Assembly (NCBI GenBank): GCA_947630865.1
Contig: CANRJE010000020.1
Location: forward strand, 1 to 16,179
From: an uncultured Bacilli bacterium
GTDB lineage: Bacteria > Bacillota_I > Bacilli_A > RF39 > UBA660
Direction: 5' to 3'
Length of the DNA: 16,179 nucleotides
This document shows positions 8,401 to 14,484 of the stretch, one piece after another. Within the stretch, counting starts at the first letter, position 1; the number at the start of each line of letters is the position of its first letter. The notes under the pieces were generated by a model. It had not been told where the DNA came from, ran no database searches, and worked only from the letters and a program-made list of their open reading frames with translations. A program made the position numbers and the translations under genes.

Positions 8401-8580
8401 TTAATGCTTGAATATGATTCACATATTGATATAATCGATTATAAATTAAAAAATATTGATGATAATTTATATGATAGTCAATTAAAAGGCTATAAAGATT
8501 ATATAAAAACTAAGACTAATAAAGAAATTAACTTATATTTATATTCAATTATTGATAATACTTATCGTCAAATTGACTAA
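5452..8580 (+). CDS. addA: AddA-like ATP-dependent helicase/nuclease subunit
   Basis: This is the UvrD-family helicase and nuclease subunit of the AddAB complex, which unwinds and cuts double-strand ends. All superfamily 1 motifs appear in order: Q-motif WTKEQELAI; Walker A GAGSGKT (24-30, K29); LTFTNAAAKEMKDRI; TTFDSFA; Walker B LIDEYQD (D358, E359); VGDIKQSIYRFRNANP; NFRSREE; MTIHKSKGLEY; and RLFYVALTRAKEKM. The C-terminal RecB-like nuclease has GTMMHYFLE, GIIDL (D983) and DYK (D996-K998). With 1,042 residues it is shorter than B. subtilis AddA (about 1,230). I chose the ATG at 5452, which gives the family N-terminus MPNWTKEQ and has GGTGA five bases upstream. The ATG at 5446 (with GGAAAG upstream) and GTGs at 5440 and 5443 are alternatives. 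The start overlaps the end of addB by eight bases (ATGCCTAA), so translation is probably coupled. Confidence 0.97.
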   Translation: MPNWTKEQELAITKSGMNIIVSAGAGSGKTAVLTERVIRKLKNGEDVSRLLILTFTNAAAKEMKDRIRKAIIEEKLDDELPKIDSSYITTFDSFALAIVKKYHYLLNISSKVEIANDLILKWKKEELLDTIFEELYQENDEQFHSLLKDFTIRDDKTLKEYILEIYDKLDLEYDKITLLDNYFDNFFNDKFIENSVIEFEDLLQDKILKIKENLAEIELRADGDFTSKLYESLKPIIENTDYDLIKEGLSNLNIPRLGKNMSSIKPFKEKISTLRDTLKNMMIYESKSDIYNMLLKTKNNIQIIIKILKELDERFLIYKNKEELYDFLDISKMAIKIVKEHSDIASYLKNYFHEILIDEYQDTSDIQEYFISFIANNNVYMVGDIKQSIYRFRNANPNLFKDKYNNYQNEVGGYKIDLVKNFRSREETLANINYIFNYIMDLDIGGADYKNFHQMVFGNSVYNEFNPSDQDNNFEIYNYELSDKNFDKNEVEAFIVAKDILDKVSSGYQVYDKDLKGLRPITFSDFVILIDKSKSFDLYKKIFEYKGINLTIIKDESIKGNADLFILKNILVLIKNYLDNSYKEEFKYAYLSIGRSYLFSLSDEELYERITNNNFKDDKILEHIKNLCTSIETISPSKLIENILDEFNFYEKLITVGNINESIIRFDYLSDLVSNLENLSYTYIDILEYLKKMIENDEEIKYSLNKDTPNSVKIMTIHKSKGLEYHVCYYTGLTNAFNVKDAKKRFLYDSKYGIVIPVFDEGVKNTIWEQLYKNNYIKEDISERIRLFYVALTRAKEKMILVTTLTDDVDTLEDGDSLDQELIELDTRLKYKSFSSILNSIKDKLSPYIKNINLDDYKITKDYNSVKEENVKEKVSKTNDKITVQELNILDIYLKEEKFSKTIKSFVTKNDREKLDFGTMMHYFLEITDFKKPNYEIIPSIYQEYIKKFLKSNLLKNIKDATIYKEYEFIEHDLEIKKHGIIDLMLEYDSHIDIIDYKLKNIDDNLYDSQLKGYKDYIKTKTNKEINLYLYSIIDNTYRQID

Positions 8581-8597
8581 TTAAATTTAAAAAAAAA

Positions 8598-8629
8598 GAT
8601 ATATTTCTTGATTTTAAAAAAAATATATC
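8598..8629 (+). repeat. Nine-base inverted repeat around the -35 box of the sortase operon
   Basis: GATATATTT (8598-8606) is a perfect inverted match of AAATATATC (8621-8629), with a 14-base centre that contains the -35 hexamer. The right arm ends one base before the -10. No T-run follows, so it is a poor terminator for addA. It could be an operator, but an all-AT repeat in such AT-rich DNA may be chance. Confidence 0.35.
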
Positions 8630-8636
8630 ATATAAT
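8608..8636 (+). promoter_or_regulatory. Strong sigma-A promoter of the sortase operon
   Basis: TTGATT (8608-8613), a 17-base spacer and a perfect TATAAT (8631-8636). Transcription would begin near 8643, which is the first base of the AAGGAGG ribosome site. The TTG at 8608 that could open a longer reading frame is part of this -35 and is not a start codon. Confidence 0.75.
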
Positions 8637-8655
8637 TAAATCAAGGAGGAAAAAA

Positions 8656-9189
8656 ATGAAAAAATTAGTTTTAGGTTTTTTAGCTGTTGTAATGTTATTT
8701 GCTATTGTTCCAAGTGTTAATGCAATGACAGAAGAACAGTTAAAAGAAAAAATGGAAAAAACTTATAACATCAATGGTACAGACTTTAAGATATCAAATG
8801 ATATGAAAGTTATGTTAGAAAGATATCTTGATGAATATAATGTTACTTCAAATGATGCAGATTATATTTCTAACAAAATTGATGAAGCTATCAATATTCT
8901 TAAAAAATATGGAACTGCTGATGTTAATAAATTACCTGCTGCTGCAAAGAGTGAACTAGTTTCTTTAGTTGAAGATATTTCAGCTCACACAAGCGTTAAA
9001 GCTACTGTAAAAAATGGAAAGCTTGTTATCAATAGACCAGACGGCAAAGGAGTATTTGCTGAATTTGACAAGCTTGTTAAGCAAACAGGAAATGAAACTA
9101 ATACAATTGCTATTATCGCTGGTGTTTCATTTGTAATAGTTTTAGCAGGTGCATTTGTTGTAACTAAAAAGTTTGCAACTAATAAGTAA
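8656..9189 (+). CDS. Secreted, C-terminally anchored protein; probable sortase substrate
   Basis: The 177-residue protein has a signal peptide (residues 1-23: basic MKK, hydrophobic core, probable cut after VNA). It then has a mostly helical, charged exported domain (24-138) and a tail with K142-Q-T-G145, a hydrophobic run (about 151-169) and basic residues (TKKFATNK). This order (motif, membrane span, positive end) is that of a sortase sorting signal, but the sequence reads LVKQTGNE rather than LPxTG. It could instead be a plain single-pass membrane protein. I do not recognise the exported domain. The start is firm: a perfect AAGGAGG (8643-8649) lies six bases before the ATG, directly downstream of a strong promoter, which suggests high expression. 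The stop overlaps the sortase start (TAATG), and that adjacency is the main reason to call it a substrate. Confidence 0.85.
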   Translation: MKKLVLGFLAVVMLFAIVPSVNAMTEEQLKEKMEKTYNINGTDFKISNDMKVMLERYLDEYNVTSNDADYISNKIDEAINILKKYGTADVNKLPAAAKSELVSLVEDISAHTSVKATVKNGKLVINRPDGKGVFAEFDKLVKQTGNETNTIAIIAGVSFVIVLAGAFVVTKKFATNK

Positions 9190-9821
9190 TGAACAAAAAA
9201 ATTATAATAAAGACATTTGCTACTAACGTAGCAATTTCTTTTTTCTTTGCAGCAATTTTTATTTTATTAATTTATATTTTTGGTAATACTAAAATAAATT
9301 ATTATGCTTCTATTATTAATACTGTAGCTGTCAGTGCGATTAATGAAAAAGAAATAGAACCAGTTTATAAAGTAGAAACCAAACGTATAATAAATTACCC
9401 TGATTATGGGAAAAAATATGGTAATGTAGTAATTTCCAAAATTAATTTAAAGTTACCTTTATATCATGGAGATTCTTTAAGTATCTTAAGATATGGAGTA
9501 GGGCATTATGCTGGTTCTTACTTTCCAGGAGAAGGAGGAACAGTAATTTTAGCTGCCCATAATGATGTAGGTTATTTTCATCGTTTGCCAGAACTTGAAA
9601 AAGGTGATATTGTTAAGCTTGAAACAAATTATGGAACATTTGAGTATAAAGTTGATAGTCACAAAATAGTAAAAGAGACAGATTTAGCATCTTTTCCAAT
9701 TCAAAAAGAAAAAGAGATGCTAATAATGTATACTTGTTATCCAATCAATAGAAGTGTTGTTGGACGAAAGACAGAAAGATATGTAGTCTATGCATATTTA
9801 GTAGGTGATAGTGATGAGTAA
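9189..9821 (+). CDS. Sortase, class D-like transpeptidase
   Basis: Sortases are membrane-bound cysteine transpeptidases that cut surface proteins at a sorting motif and join them to the cell wall or to other proteins. This 210-residue protein has an N-terminal membrane anchor (about residues 12-33) and an extracellular catalytic domain. Class D features include LPLYHGDS, GVGHYAGSYFPGEGG and VILAAHND with catalytic H124. Catalytic C183 lies in MYTCYPI, and R197 in KTERYVVYA. Length and order are normal and all three catalytic residues are present. The ATG shares its A with the stop of the preceding gene, and no clear Shine-Dalgarno is visible, so translation probably depends on coupling. The neighbours suggest a dedicated enzyme for the upstream protein rather than a housekeeping sortase. 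That is inference, because no other sortase of this genome can be seen. Confidence 0.93.
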   Translation: MNKKIIIKTFATNVAISFFFAAIFILLIYIFGNTKINYYASIINTVAVSAINEKEIEPVYKVETKRIINYPDYGKKYGNVVISKINLKLPLYHGDSLSILRYGVGHYAGSYFPGEGGTVILAAHNDVGYFHRLPELEKGDIVKLETNYGTFEYKVDSHKIVKETDLASFPIQKEKEMLIMYTCYPINRSVVGRKTERYVVYAYLVGDSDE

Positions 9822-10638
9822 AATTAAAACAGTTATCAATGGAATATTAATTTTTACTTTATCTTTATTTCTAGTTATTCTTTTACTATTAGGAATTGTT
9901 AAAACATCAGTTTATAATCAAGAATCATTAAAAGAGACTTTAAAAGAAAATAATTATTATCAAAAAGTATATACACAAATCAAAGAAAACATGGAAGATT
10001 ATATAAGGTCATCTGGTTTTTCAAAGGAAATTTTAGAAAATCTTTATACGGAACAAGATGTAAAAAATGATATTGATTCTTTTGTTAGTATGATTTATAG
10101 TGGTAAAGTAGAAGAATTTGATAGTACAAAAATTAAAAATAAACTAGATGAAAATATTAATAATTATTTAAAAGAAAATAATTTAAAAATAACTGATGAA
10201 GATTCTCTAACTTCTTTTGTTTCAGAATTAACAGAGATTTATAAAAATGAAATTCGTTTTCATGATATGATAAATAGTTTTGTAAGAGTTGTTCCAAAAC
10301 TTGAAAAAGTTCTTAATATTGGTATAGTAGTTATGCTTATCTTAGTAGCTATTAATATTTTAATTTTATATTTCTTAAAATTTCGTTATCAAGGATCAGC
10401 ATTTATTACAGCTAGTTTATTAACTTTCTTTATACGATTTGTCGTTTATGATAAAATTGATTTTAAAAACTTAATAATTTTTTCAGATCATTTTTCAGAG
10501 ATTTTACAGAAAATTTTAATTCATATTGCTGATTTAATTATAATTTGGGGAATAATTTTCCTTGGAATAGGAATAATTTTGACAATAATTGAAGCTTTAA
10601 TTAGAGTTAAGAAGAAAAAGAAACTAAAACATAATTAA
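9814..10638 (+). CDS. Membrane protein of unknown function in the sortase operon
   Basis: This 274-residue protein has one N-terminal membrane segment (about residues 8-29), a hydrophilic, mostly helical region of about 135 residues, and three further membrane segments (about 169-189, 195-212, 235-260). It ends in a very basic tail (RVKKKKKLKHN). By the positive-inside rule the charged tail is cytoplasmic and the large region lies outside, next to the sortase and its likely substrate. I recognise no named family or catalytic motif. I chose the ATG at 9814 because AGGTGA (9803-9808) lies five bases upstream; in-frame GTGs at 9805 and 9811 are less likely. It overlaps the sortase gene by eight bases (ATGAGTAA) and ends just before a strong terminator, so it belongs to the same operon. 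A role in assembling or regulating the sortase is possible but unproven. Confidence 0.85.
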   Translation: MSKIKTVINGILIFTLSLFLVILLLLGIVKTSVYNQESLKETLKENNYYQKVYTQIKENMEDYIRSSGFSKEILENLYTEQDVKNDIDSFVSMIYSGKVEEFDSTKIKNKLDENINNYLKENNLKITDEDSLTSFVSELTEIYKNEIRFHDMINSFVRVVPKLEKVLNIGIVVMLILVAINILILYFLKFRYQGSAFITASLLTFFIRFVVYDKIDFKNLIIFSDHFSEILQKILIHIADLIIIWGIIFLGIGIILTIIEALIRVKKKKKLKHN

Positions 10639-10648
10639 TTATGTGTTT

Positions 10649-10700
10649 AAGTCGTTTAAAATTTGGCTTTTTGAACTGGATTTATAAACGACTTTTTTTT
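10649..10700 (+). terminator. Strong Rho-independent terminator of the sortase operon
   Basis: AAGTCGTTTA (10649-10658) pairs perfectly with TAAACGACTT (10685-10694). Pairing can continue inward past one bulge (10659-10662 with 10680-10683, plus G-U pairs). Eight Ts occupy 10693-10700. It starts about ten bases after the stop of the last gene of the operon. Confidence 0.9.
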
Positions 10701-10801
10701 AGAAGTTTTCTTATGTAATTTTTAAAAATTTAGAAAAGGTAGAAGTTTATATATAAATTTAAAAGCAACTGGTTTTTCTGTATCTAAAATAAAAGCAATA
10801 G

Positions 10802-10827
10802 AAAAGACATCATTTTTGATGTCTTTT
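10802..10827 (-). terminator. Terminator hairpin overlapping the end of the acetyltransferase gene
   Basis: AAAAGACATCA (10802-10812) and TGATGTCTTTT (10817-10827) form a perfect 11-pair stem with a four-base loop. On the minus strand the stem ends in UUUU, followed by a U-rich stretch. The TGA stop of the acetyltransferase (10812-10810) is the first three bases of the 3' arm. The hairpin is symmetric enough to work weakly on the plus strand too. Confidence 0.75.
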
Positions 10828-11469
10828 AAAAGTATCTAAGCATTTTTGATAACTTTTATCTTGATTATCTAAATTATATCTTTTATTTAAAACAACTCTA
10901 TCAAGAATATTTACATTTTGAAGAGAATCAATGATTTCATAGTTATCTCTTTCAAAAACATGACTTTTTCGAAATATTTCTTCTTGTTTTTTATTTTTAA
11001 AAAATAAGGTTTTATTTGTTGAATCTTCTTTTTTACAGATATAAATCACTGATTCACTTGTTTCATAAATACTTATATCATCAATTTCAAAAGAAAATTT
11101 TTTTAATAAATATAGAAAAAATGGTTTCCTTTGCTTTCTATTGATAGATAAATTAGTTAAATCATTTTGAAAAGATAAATCAATCCATGTAGCAATAAAT
11201 AAAGAAGCTAATCCTTTACCTCGAAATTCAGGGTTTATATACATTCCTATAAAACGACTTATATGAAGTTCAAAATTTAAAAAGAAATATAAATATCCTA
11301 TTAAAATTTCTTTACCATTTGGTAAAATAAAATATAATTTTAAATAATAATTATCGTGAGTATTATTATTTATATGATGTTTTTCTAAATATATTTTTAG
11401 AGGATAACCAAAACTTTCAAATCTTGTACTATGTAGATAAGGAATATTATATTGCATATACTGTAGCAT
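10810..11469 (-). CDS. GNAT-family N-acetyltransferase-like protein
   Basis: GNAT enzymes move an acetyl group from acetyl-CoA to an amine. The acetyl-CoA loop is visible as motif A, IGMYINPEFRGKGLA, with R83-G-K-G-L-A88, preceded by two beta strands (LKLYFILP and ILIGYLYFFL). The first 30 residues and the last 70 (from about 150) are not part of a typical compact GNAT domain, and the total of 219 aa is longer than a minimal one. The substrate cannot be inferred. It is the only minus-strand gene here, lying divergently from lepA, with its own near-consensus promoter and AAAAGGAG (11485-11478) eight bases before the ATG. It ends in TGA, the only TGA stop in the window, inside its terminator. 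The isolated, inverted position could reflect a late insertion, but its base composition is not obviously different. Confidence 0.8.
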   Translation of the reverse strand: MLQYMQYNIPYLHSTRFESFGYPLKIYLEKHHINNNTHDNYYLKLYFILPNGKEILIGYLYFFLNFELHISRFIGMYINPEFRGKGLASLFIATWIDLSFQNDLTNLSINRKQRKPFFLYLLKKFSFEIDDISIYETSESVIYICKKEDSTNKTLFFKNKKQEEIFRKSHVFERDNYEIIDSLQNVNILDRVVLNKRYNLDNQDKSYQKCLDTFKRHQK

Positions 11470-11496
11470 GAAATCAGCTCCTTTTACCAGCGTTAT

Positions 11497-11525
11497 ATTA
11501 TAACAATTTAAATACTATTCGTCAA
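11497..11525 (-). promoter_or_regulatory. Near-consensus extended sigma-A promoter of the acetyltransferase gene
   Basis: On the minus strand, TTGACG (11525-11520), a 17-base spacer ending TGT, and TATAAT (11502-11497). It therefore has five of six -35 bases, ideal spacing, an extended TGn and a perfect -10. RNA would begin near 11490, about 21 bases before the ATG. Confidence 0.8.
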
Positions 11526-11563
11526 ATTAAAATTTTCTTATTATATAATTTTTTTTAAAAATA

Positions 11564-11572
11564 TGATAGAAT
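11564..11572 (+). promoter_or_regulatory. Extended -10 promoter of lepA
   Basis: TGATAGAAT fits TGn plus a TAGAAT -10. The 17-base upstream position reads TATAAT and is a poor -35. It lies 18 bases before the lepA ATG, so RNA would start near 11579, just before GAGG at 11582-11585. The word resembles TGATATTAT before the flippase-like gene and TGATAATAT before valS. Confidence 0.5.
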
Positions 11573-11590
11573 ATCTTATGTGAGGTTGAA

Positions 11591-13396
11591 ATGAAACAAG
11601 AAAATATTCGTAATTTTTCAATAATTGCTCATATTGATCATGGTAAATCAACTTTGGCTGATAGAATATTAGAAATTACTAATGCTATTTCTAAAAGGGA
11701 AGCTAAAGAACAATTACTTGATAATATGGATATTGAAAGAGAACGTGGAATAACAATAAAATTAAATACGGTTAGACTTAATTATAAATATAAAGGAGAA
11801 GATTATATTTTAAATTTAATAGATACTCCTGGTCATGTTGATTTTTCTTATGAAGTTAGTAGAAGTTTAGCTGCGTCAAATGGAGCTATTTTAGTTGTTG
11901 ATGCAACACAAGGGGTAGAAGCTCAAACAATTGCTAATATGTATTTAGCTCTTGATAATAATCTAAAAATTATTCCAGTTATTAATAAAATTGATTTACC
12001 TAGTGCTGATATAAAAAAAACAAAACAAGAATTAATGGATACTTTTGGTTTTCAAGAATCAGAAATTCTATTAACTAGTGCTAAAACTGGAGAGGGAATT
12101 AGGGAATTAGTTGATGCTATAATTGAACGAATAGAACCTCCTAAGGGTGATAGAAATGCACCTTTAAAAGCTTTGATATTTGATAGTTTATATGATTCAT
12201 ATCGGGGAATTTTAATTCTAGCTCGTATTTTTGATGGGACATTAAAAGTTGGAGATGAAATTGAATTTATGCAAACAGGCTCTACTTATTTAGTTACGGA
12301 ACTTTTTGCTTACAATCCTAACTTTTTAAAAGTGGATTCTTTATCAAGTGGAGAAGTAGGTTATATTGTTGCATCTATTAAAACAATTGAAGATGTTAAA
12401 GTAGGAGATACAATTACTTTAGCTAAAAATCCTTGTTTAGAGTCTCTTCCAGGTTATAAGCCAATGCAACAAGTTGTTTTTACAGGGCTTTATCCAACAG
12501 AAACCAATAAATATAATGATTTAAGAGAAGCTCTTTTGAAACTTAAATTAAATGATGCTAGTTTAACTTTTGAACCTGAAACTAGTGAAGCTTTAGGCTT
12601 TGGTTTTCGATGTGGTTTTTTAGGACTTCTTCATATGGATGTTGTTGAAGAAAGATTAGAAAGAGAATTTAATCTTAATCTAATTGCAACATCTCCTTCT
12701 GTTATTTATGAAGTTTTAATGACTGATGGAACATTAATTAAAATTGATTCTCCAAAAAAACTTCCAGAACCAACTAAAATTAAGACAATATGTGAGCCTT
12801 ATATTTTAACAAATATTTTTACACCAAGTGAATATATTGGAGCTTTAATGGAATTGTGTCAAAATAAAAGAGGTAATTATAAAACAATTGAATATTTAAC
12901 ACCAGAACGTGCTATTTTACATTATGAATTACCTTTATCAGAAATTGTTTATGACTTTTTTGATAAATTAAAAAGTATTTCTAAAGGCTATGCTTCTTTT
13001 GATTATAATCTTATTGGCTATAAACCTAGTGATTTAGTTAAAATGGATATTTTAGTAAATGGACAAGTTGTTGATGCTTTATCAACAATCGTTCATAGAG
13101 ATTTTGCTTATAATAGAGGAAAAGTAGTTGTCAATAATCTTAAAGCAATCATTCCAAGGCAAATGTTTGTTGTTCCTATTCAAGCAGCAATTGGATCTAA
13201 AATAATTTCAAGAGCAGATATTAAAGCAATGCGAAAAGACGTTCTTGCAAAATGTTATGGTGGAGATGTTACAAGAAAGAAAAAACTTCTTGAAAAACAA
13301 AAAGAAGGTAAAAAAAGAATGAAAAAGATTGGTAATGTTGAAATACCTCAAGAAGCATTCTTAACAGTTTTAGCTAATGAGGAAATCAATGATTAG
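11591..13396 (+). CDS. lepA: Elongation factor 4 (LepA), ribosome-associated translational GTPase
   Basis: LepA is a translational GTPase related to EF-G, thought to act on stalled or mis-translocated ribosomes or in ribosome biogenesis. GTPase motifs: G1 AHIDHGKST (13-21), G2 region RERGITIK (50-57), G3 DTPGHVDF (78-85), G4 NKID (132-135), G5 TSAKTGEG. The LepA-specific C-terminal domain is present, with ALSTIVHRDFAYNRGK and the basic tail RKKKLLEKQKEGKKRMKKIG, followed by GNVEIPQEAFL. At 601 residues it is full length. GAGG lies five to six bases upstream of the ATG. The gene overlaps hemW by eight bases. Confidence 0.99.
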   Translation: MKQENIRNFSIIAHIDHGKSTLADRILEITNAISKREAKEQLLDNMDIERERGITIKLNTVRLNYKYKGEDYILNLIDTPGHVDFSYEVSRSLAASNGAILVVDATQGVEAQTIANMYLALDNNLKIIPVINKIDLPSADIKKTKQELMDTFGFQESEILLTSAKTGEGIRELVDAIIERIEPPKGDRNAPLKALIFDSLYDSYRGILILARIFDGTLKVGDEIEFMQTGSTYLVTELFAYNPNFLKVDSLSSGEVGYIVASIKTIEDVKVGDTITLAKNPCLESLPGYKPMQQVVFTGLYPTETNKYNDLREALLKLKLNDASLTFEPETSEALGFGFRCGFLGLLHMDVVEERLEREFNLNLIATSPSVIYEVLMTDGTLIKIDSPKKLPEPTKIKTICEPYILTNIFTPSEYIGALMELCQNKRGNYKTIEYLTPERAILHYELPLSEIVYDFFDKLKSISKGYASFDYNLIGYKPSDLVKMDILVNGQVVDALSTIVHRDFAYNRGKVVVNNLKAIIPRQMFVVPIQAAIGSKIISRADIKAMRKDVLAKCYGGDVTRKKKLLEKQKEGKKRMKKIGNVEIPQEAFLTVLANEEIND

Positions 13397-14480
13397 TTCC
13401 GTCTATATTCATATTCCATTTTGTTCTAATATTTGTACCTATTGTAATTTTACGAAATTTTTTTATGATAAATCTCGAGTTTCAAGTTATTTAGATGCTT
13501 TAGAAAATGAGATTATAAAAAGATATCAGAAAGAAGAAATTAAAACTTTATATATAGGAGGAGGAACACCAAGTTCTCTCCAGTTAGAAGAATTACAAAA
13601 ATTATTTCAAATTATTAAAAAATTTAAATTAGCATCTAATTGTGAATTTACAATTGAAGTTAATCCTGAATCTTTAACCGAAGAAAAAATAAAGTTATTT
13701 AAAGAAAATAAAGTTAATAGAATAAGTATGGGAGTTGAATCAACTAATCCTAAGTTTTTAAAATATTTAGGACGGGAACATGACTTTCAATTAGTTAAAG
13801 AAAAAATAGATTTATTAAAAAAATATCAATTTAAGAATATAAATGTTGATTTAATTTATGCTTTAGAAAATGAAACTATAAAAGATTTAGAAAAAGATAT
13901 TGATAATTTATTAAGTCTTGATGTTCCTCATATATCAACTTATTCTTTAATTATTGAAGAACATACGAAGTTACATATATTAAAAGCTAAAAATATTGAT
14001 GAAGATTTAGATTATGAAATGTATAAATTAATTACTAAAAAACTTAATAGTCATGGTTATAAACATTATGAAATTAGTAATTTTTCCAAACCTTTTTATG
14101 AATCAAAACATAATTTAGTTTATTGGAATAATGATTATTATTATGGATTTGGATTAAGTGCTGCTAGTTATATTCCAAATAAAAGATTATTAAATACTAG
14201 TTCATTTAGAAAATATTTAAATCAAGAATATATAGAAGAAATAGAAGAATTAAGAGATAATGATATTTTAAGTTATGCTTTAATACTTGGTTTTAGGAAA
14301 ATTGATGGTATCAATAAAAAAGATTTTTATGATAAATATAAAGTTGATATTTTAAGTTTATACAATATAAAAGAATTAATAAAAGAAAAAAAATTAATTA
14401 ATACGACTAGTCATATTAAAGTTAGTTATGATAAAATATATGTAGAAAATGATATTTTAATTAATTTTGTAGGAGAATAG
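13389..14480 (+). CDS. hemW: Radical SAM HemW-like protein (heme chaperone, HemN-related)
   Basis: HemW is a radical SAM protein related to coproporphyrinogen III dehydrogenase HemN; characterised members bind heme and are thought to deliver it rather than make it. The [4Fe-4S] motif is C12-x3-C16-x2-C19 in HIPFCSNICTYCNF, where HemW (unlike HemN) has Phe after the next residue. GGGTPS (57-62) is the SAM-binding glycine motif, and EVNPES and INVDLIYAL follow. The usual GVQSF reads GVEST here, a departure worth noting. The ATG at 13377 lacks a ribosome site, while the ATG at 13389 has AGG six bases upstream and gives the usual short N-terminus, so 363 aa. It overlaps lepA by eight bases (ATGATTAG), and the lepA-hemW pair is common in Bacillota. 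Whether this host makes or imports heme cannot be seen. Confidence 0.93.
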   Translation: MISSVYIHIPFCSNICTYCNFTKFFYDKSRVSSYLDALENEIIKRYQKEEIKTLYIGGGTPSSLQLEELQKLFQIIKKFKLASNCEFTIEVNPESLTEEKIKLFKENKVNRISMGVESTNPKFLKYLGREHDFQLVKEKIDLLKKYQFKNINVDLIYALENETIKDLEKDIDNLLSLDVPHISTYSLIIEEHTKLHILKAKNIDEDLDYEMYKLITKKLNSHGYKHYEISNFSKPFYESKHNLVYWNNDYYYGFGLSAASYIPNKRLLNTSSFRKYLNQEYIEEIEELRDNDILSYALILGFRKIDGINKKDFYDKYKVDILSLYNIKELIKEKKLINTTSHIKVSYDKIYVENDILINFVGE

Positions 14481-14484
14481 CAGT

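Noticed and set aside
8608..8655. Upstream TTG start for the secreted protein
   Set aside because: The TTG is part of the -35 hexamer, and the extension would put non-signal residues before a perfect signal peptide. AAGGAGG points to 8656.
10641..10809. Possible small RNA between the sortase operon and the acetyltransferase
   Set aside because: I see only the two terminator hairpins and a short open frame. No promoter with good spacing or conserved RNA motif is visible.
11541..11549. TTATATAAT as a second plus-strand promoter before lepA
   Set aside because: It has no -35 at a suitable distance (17-base position checked) and lies in a run of A and T. The extended -10 at 11564-11572 is better placed.
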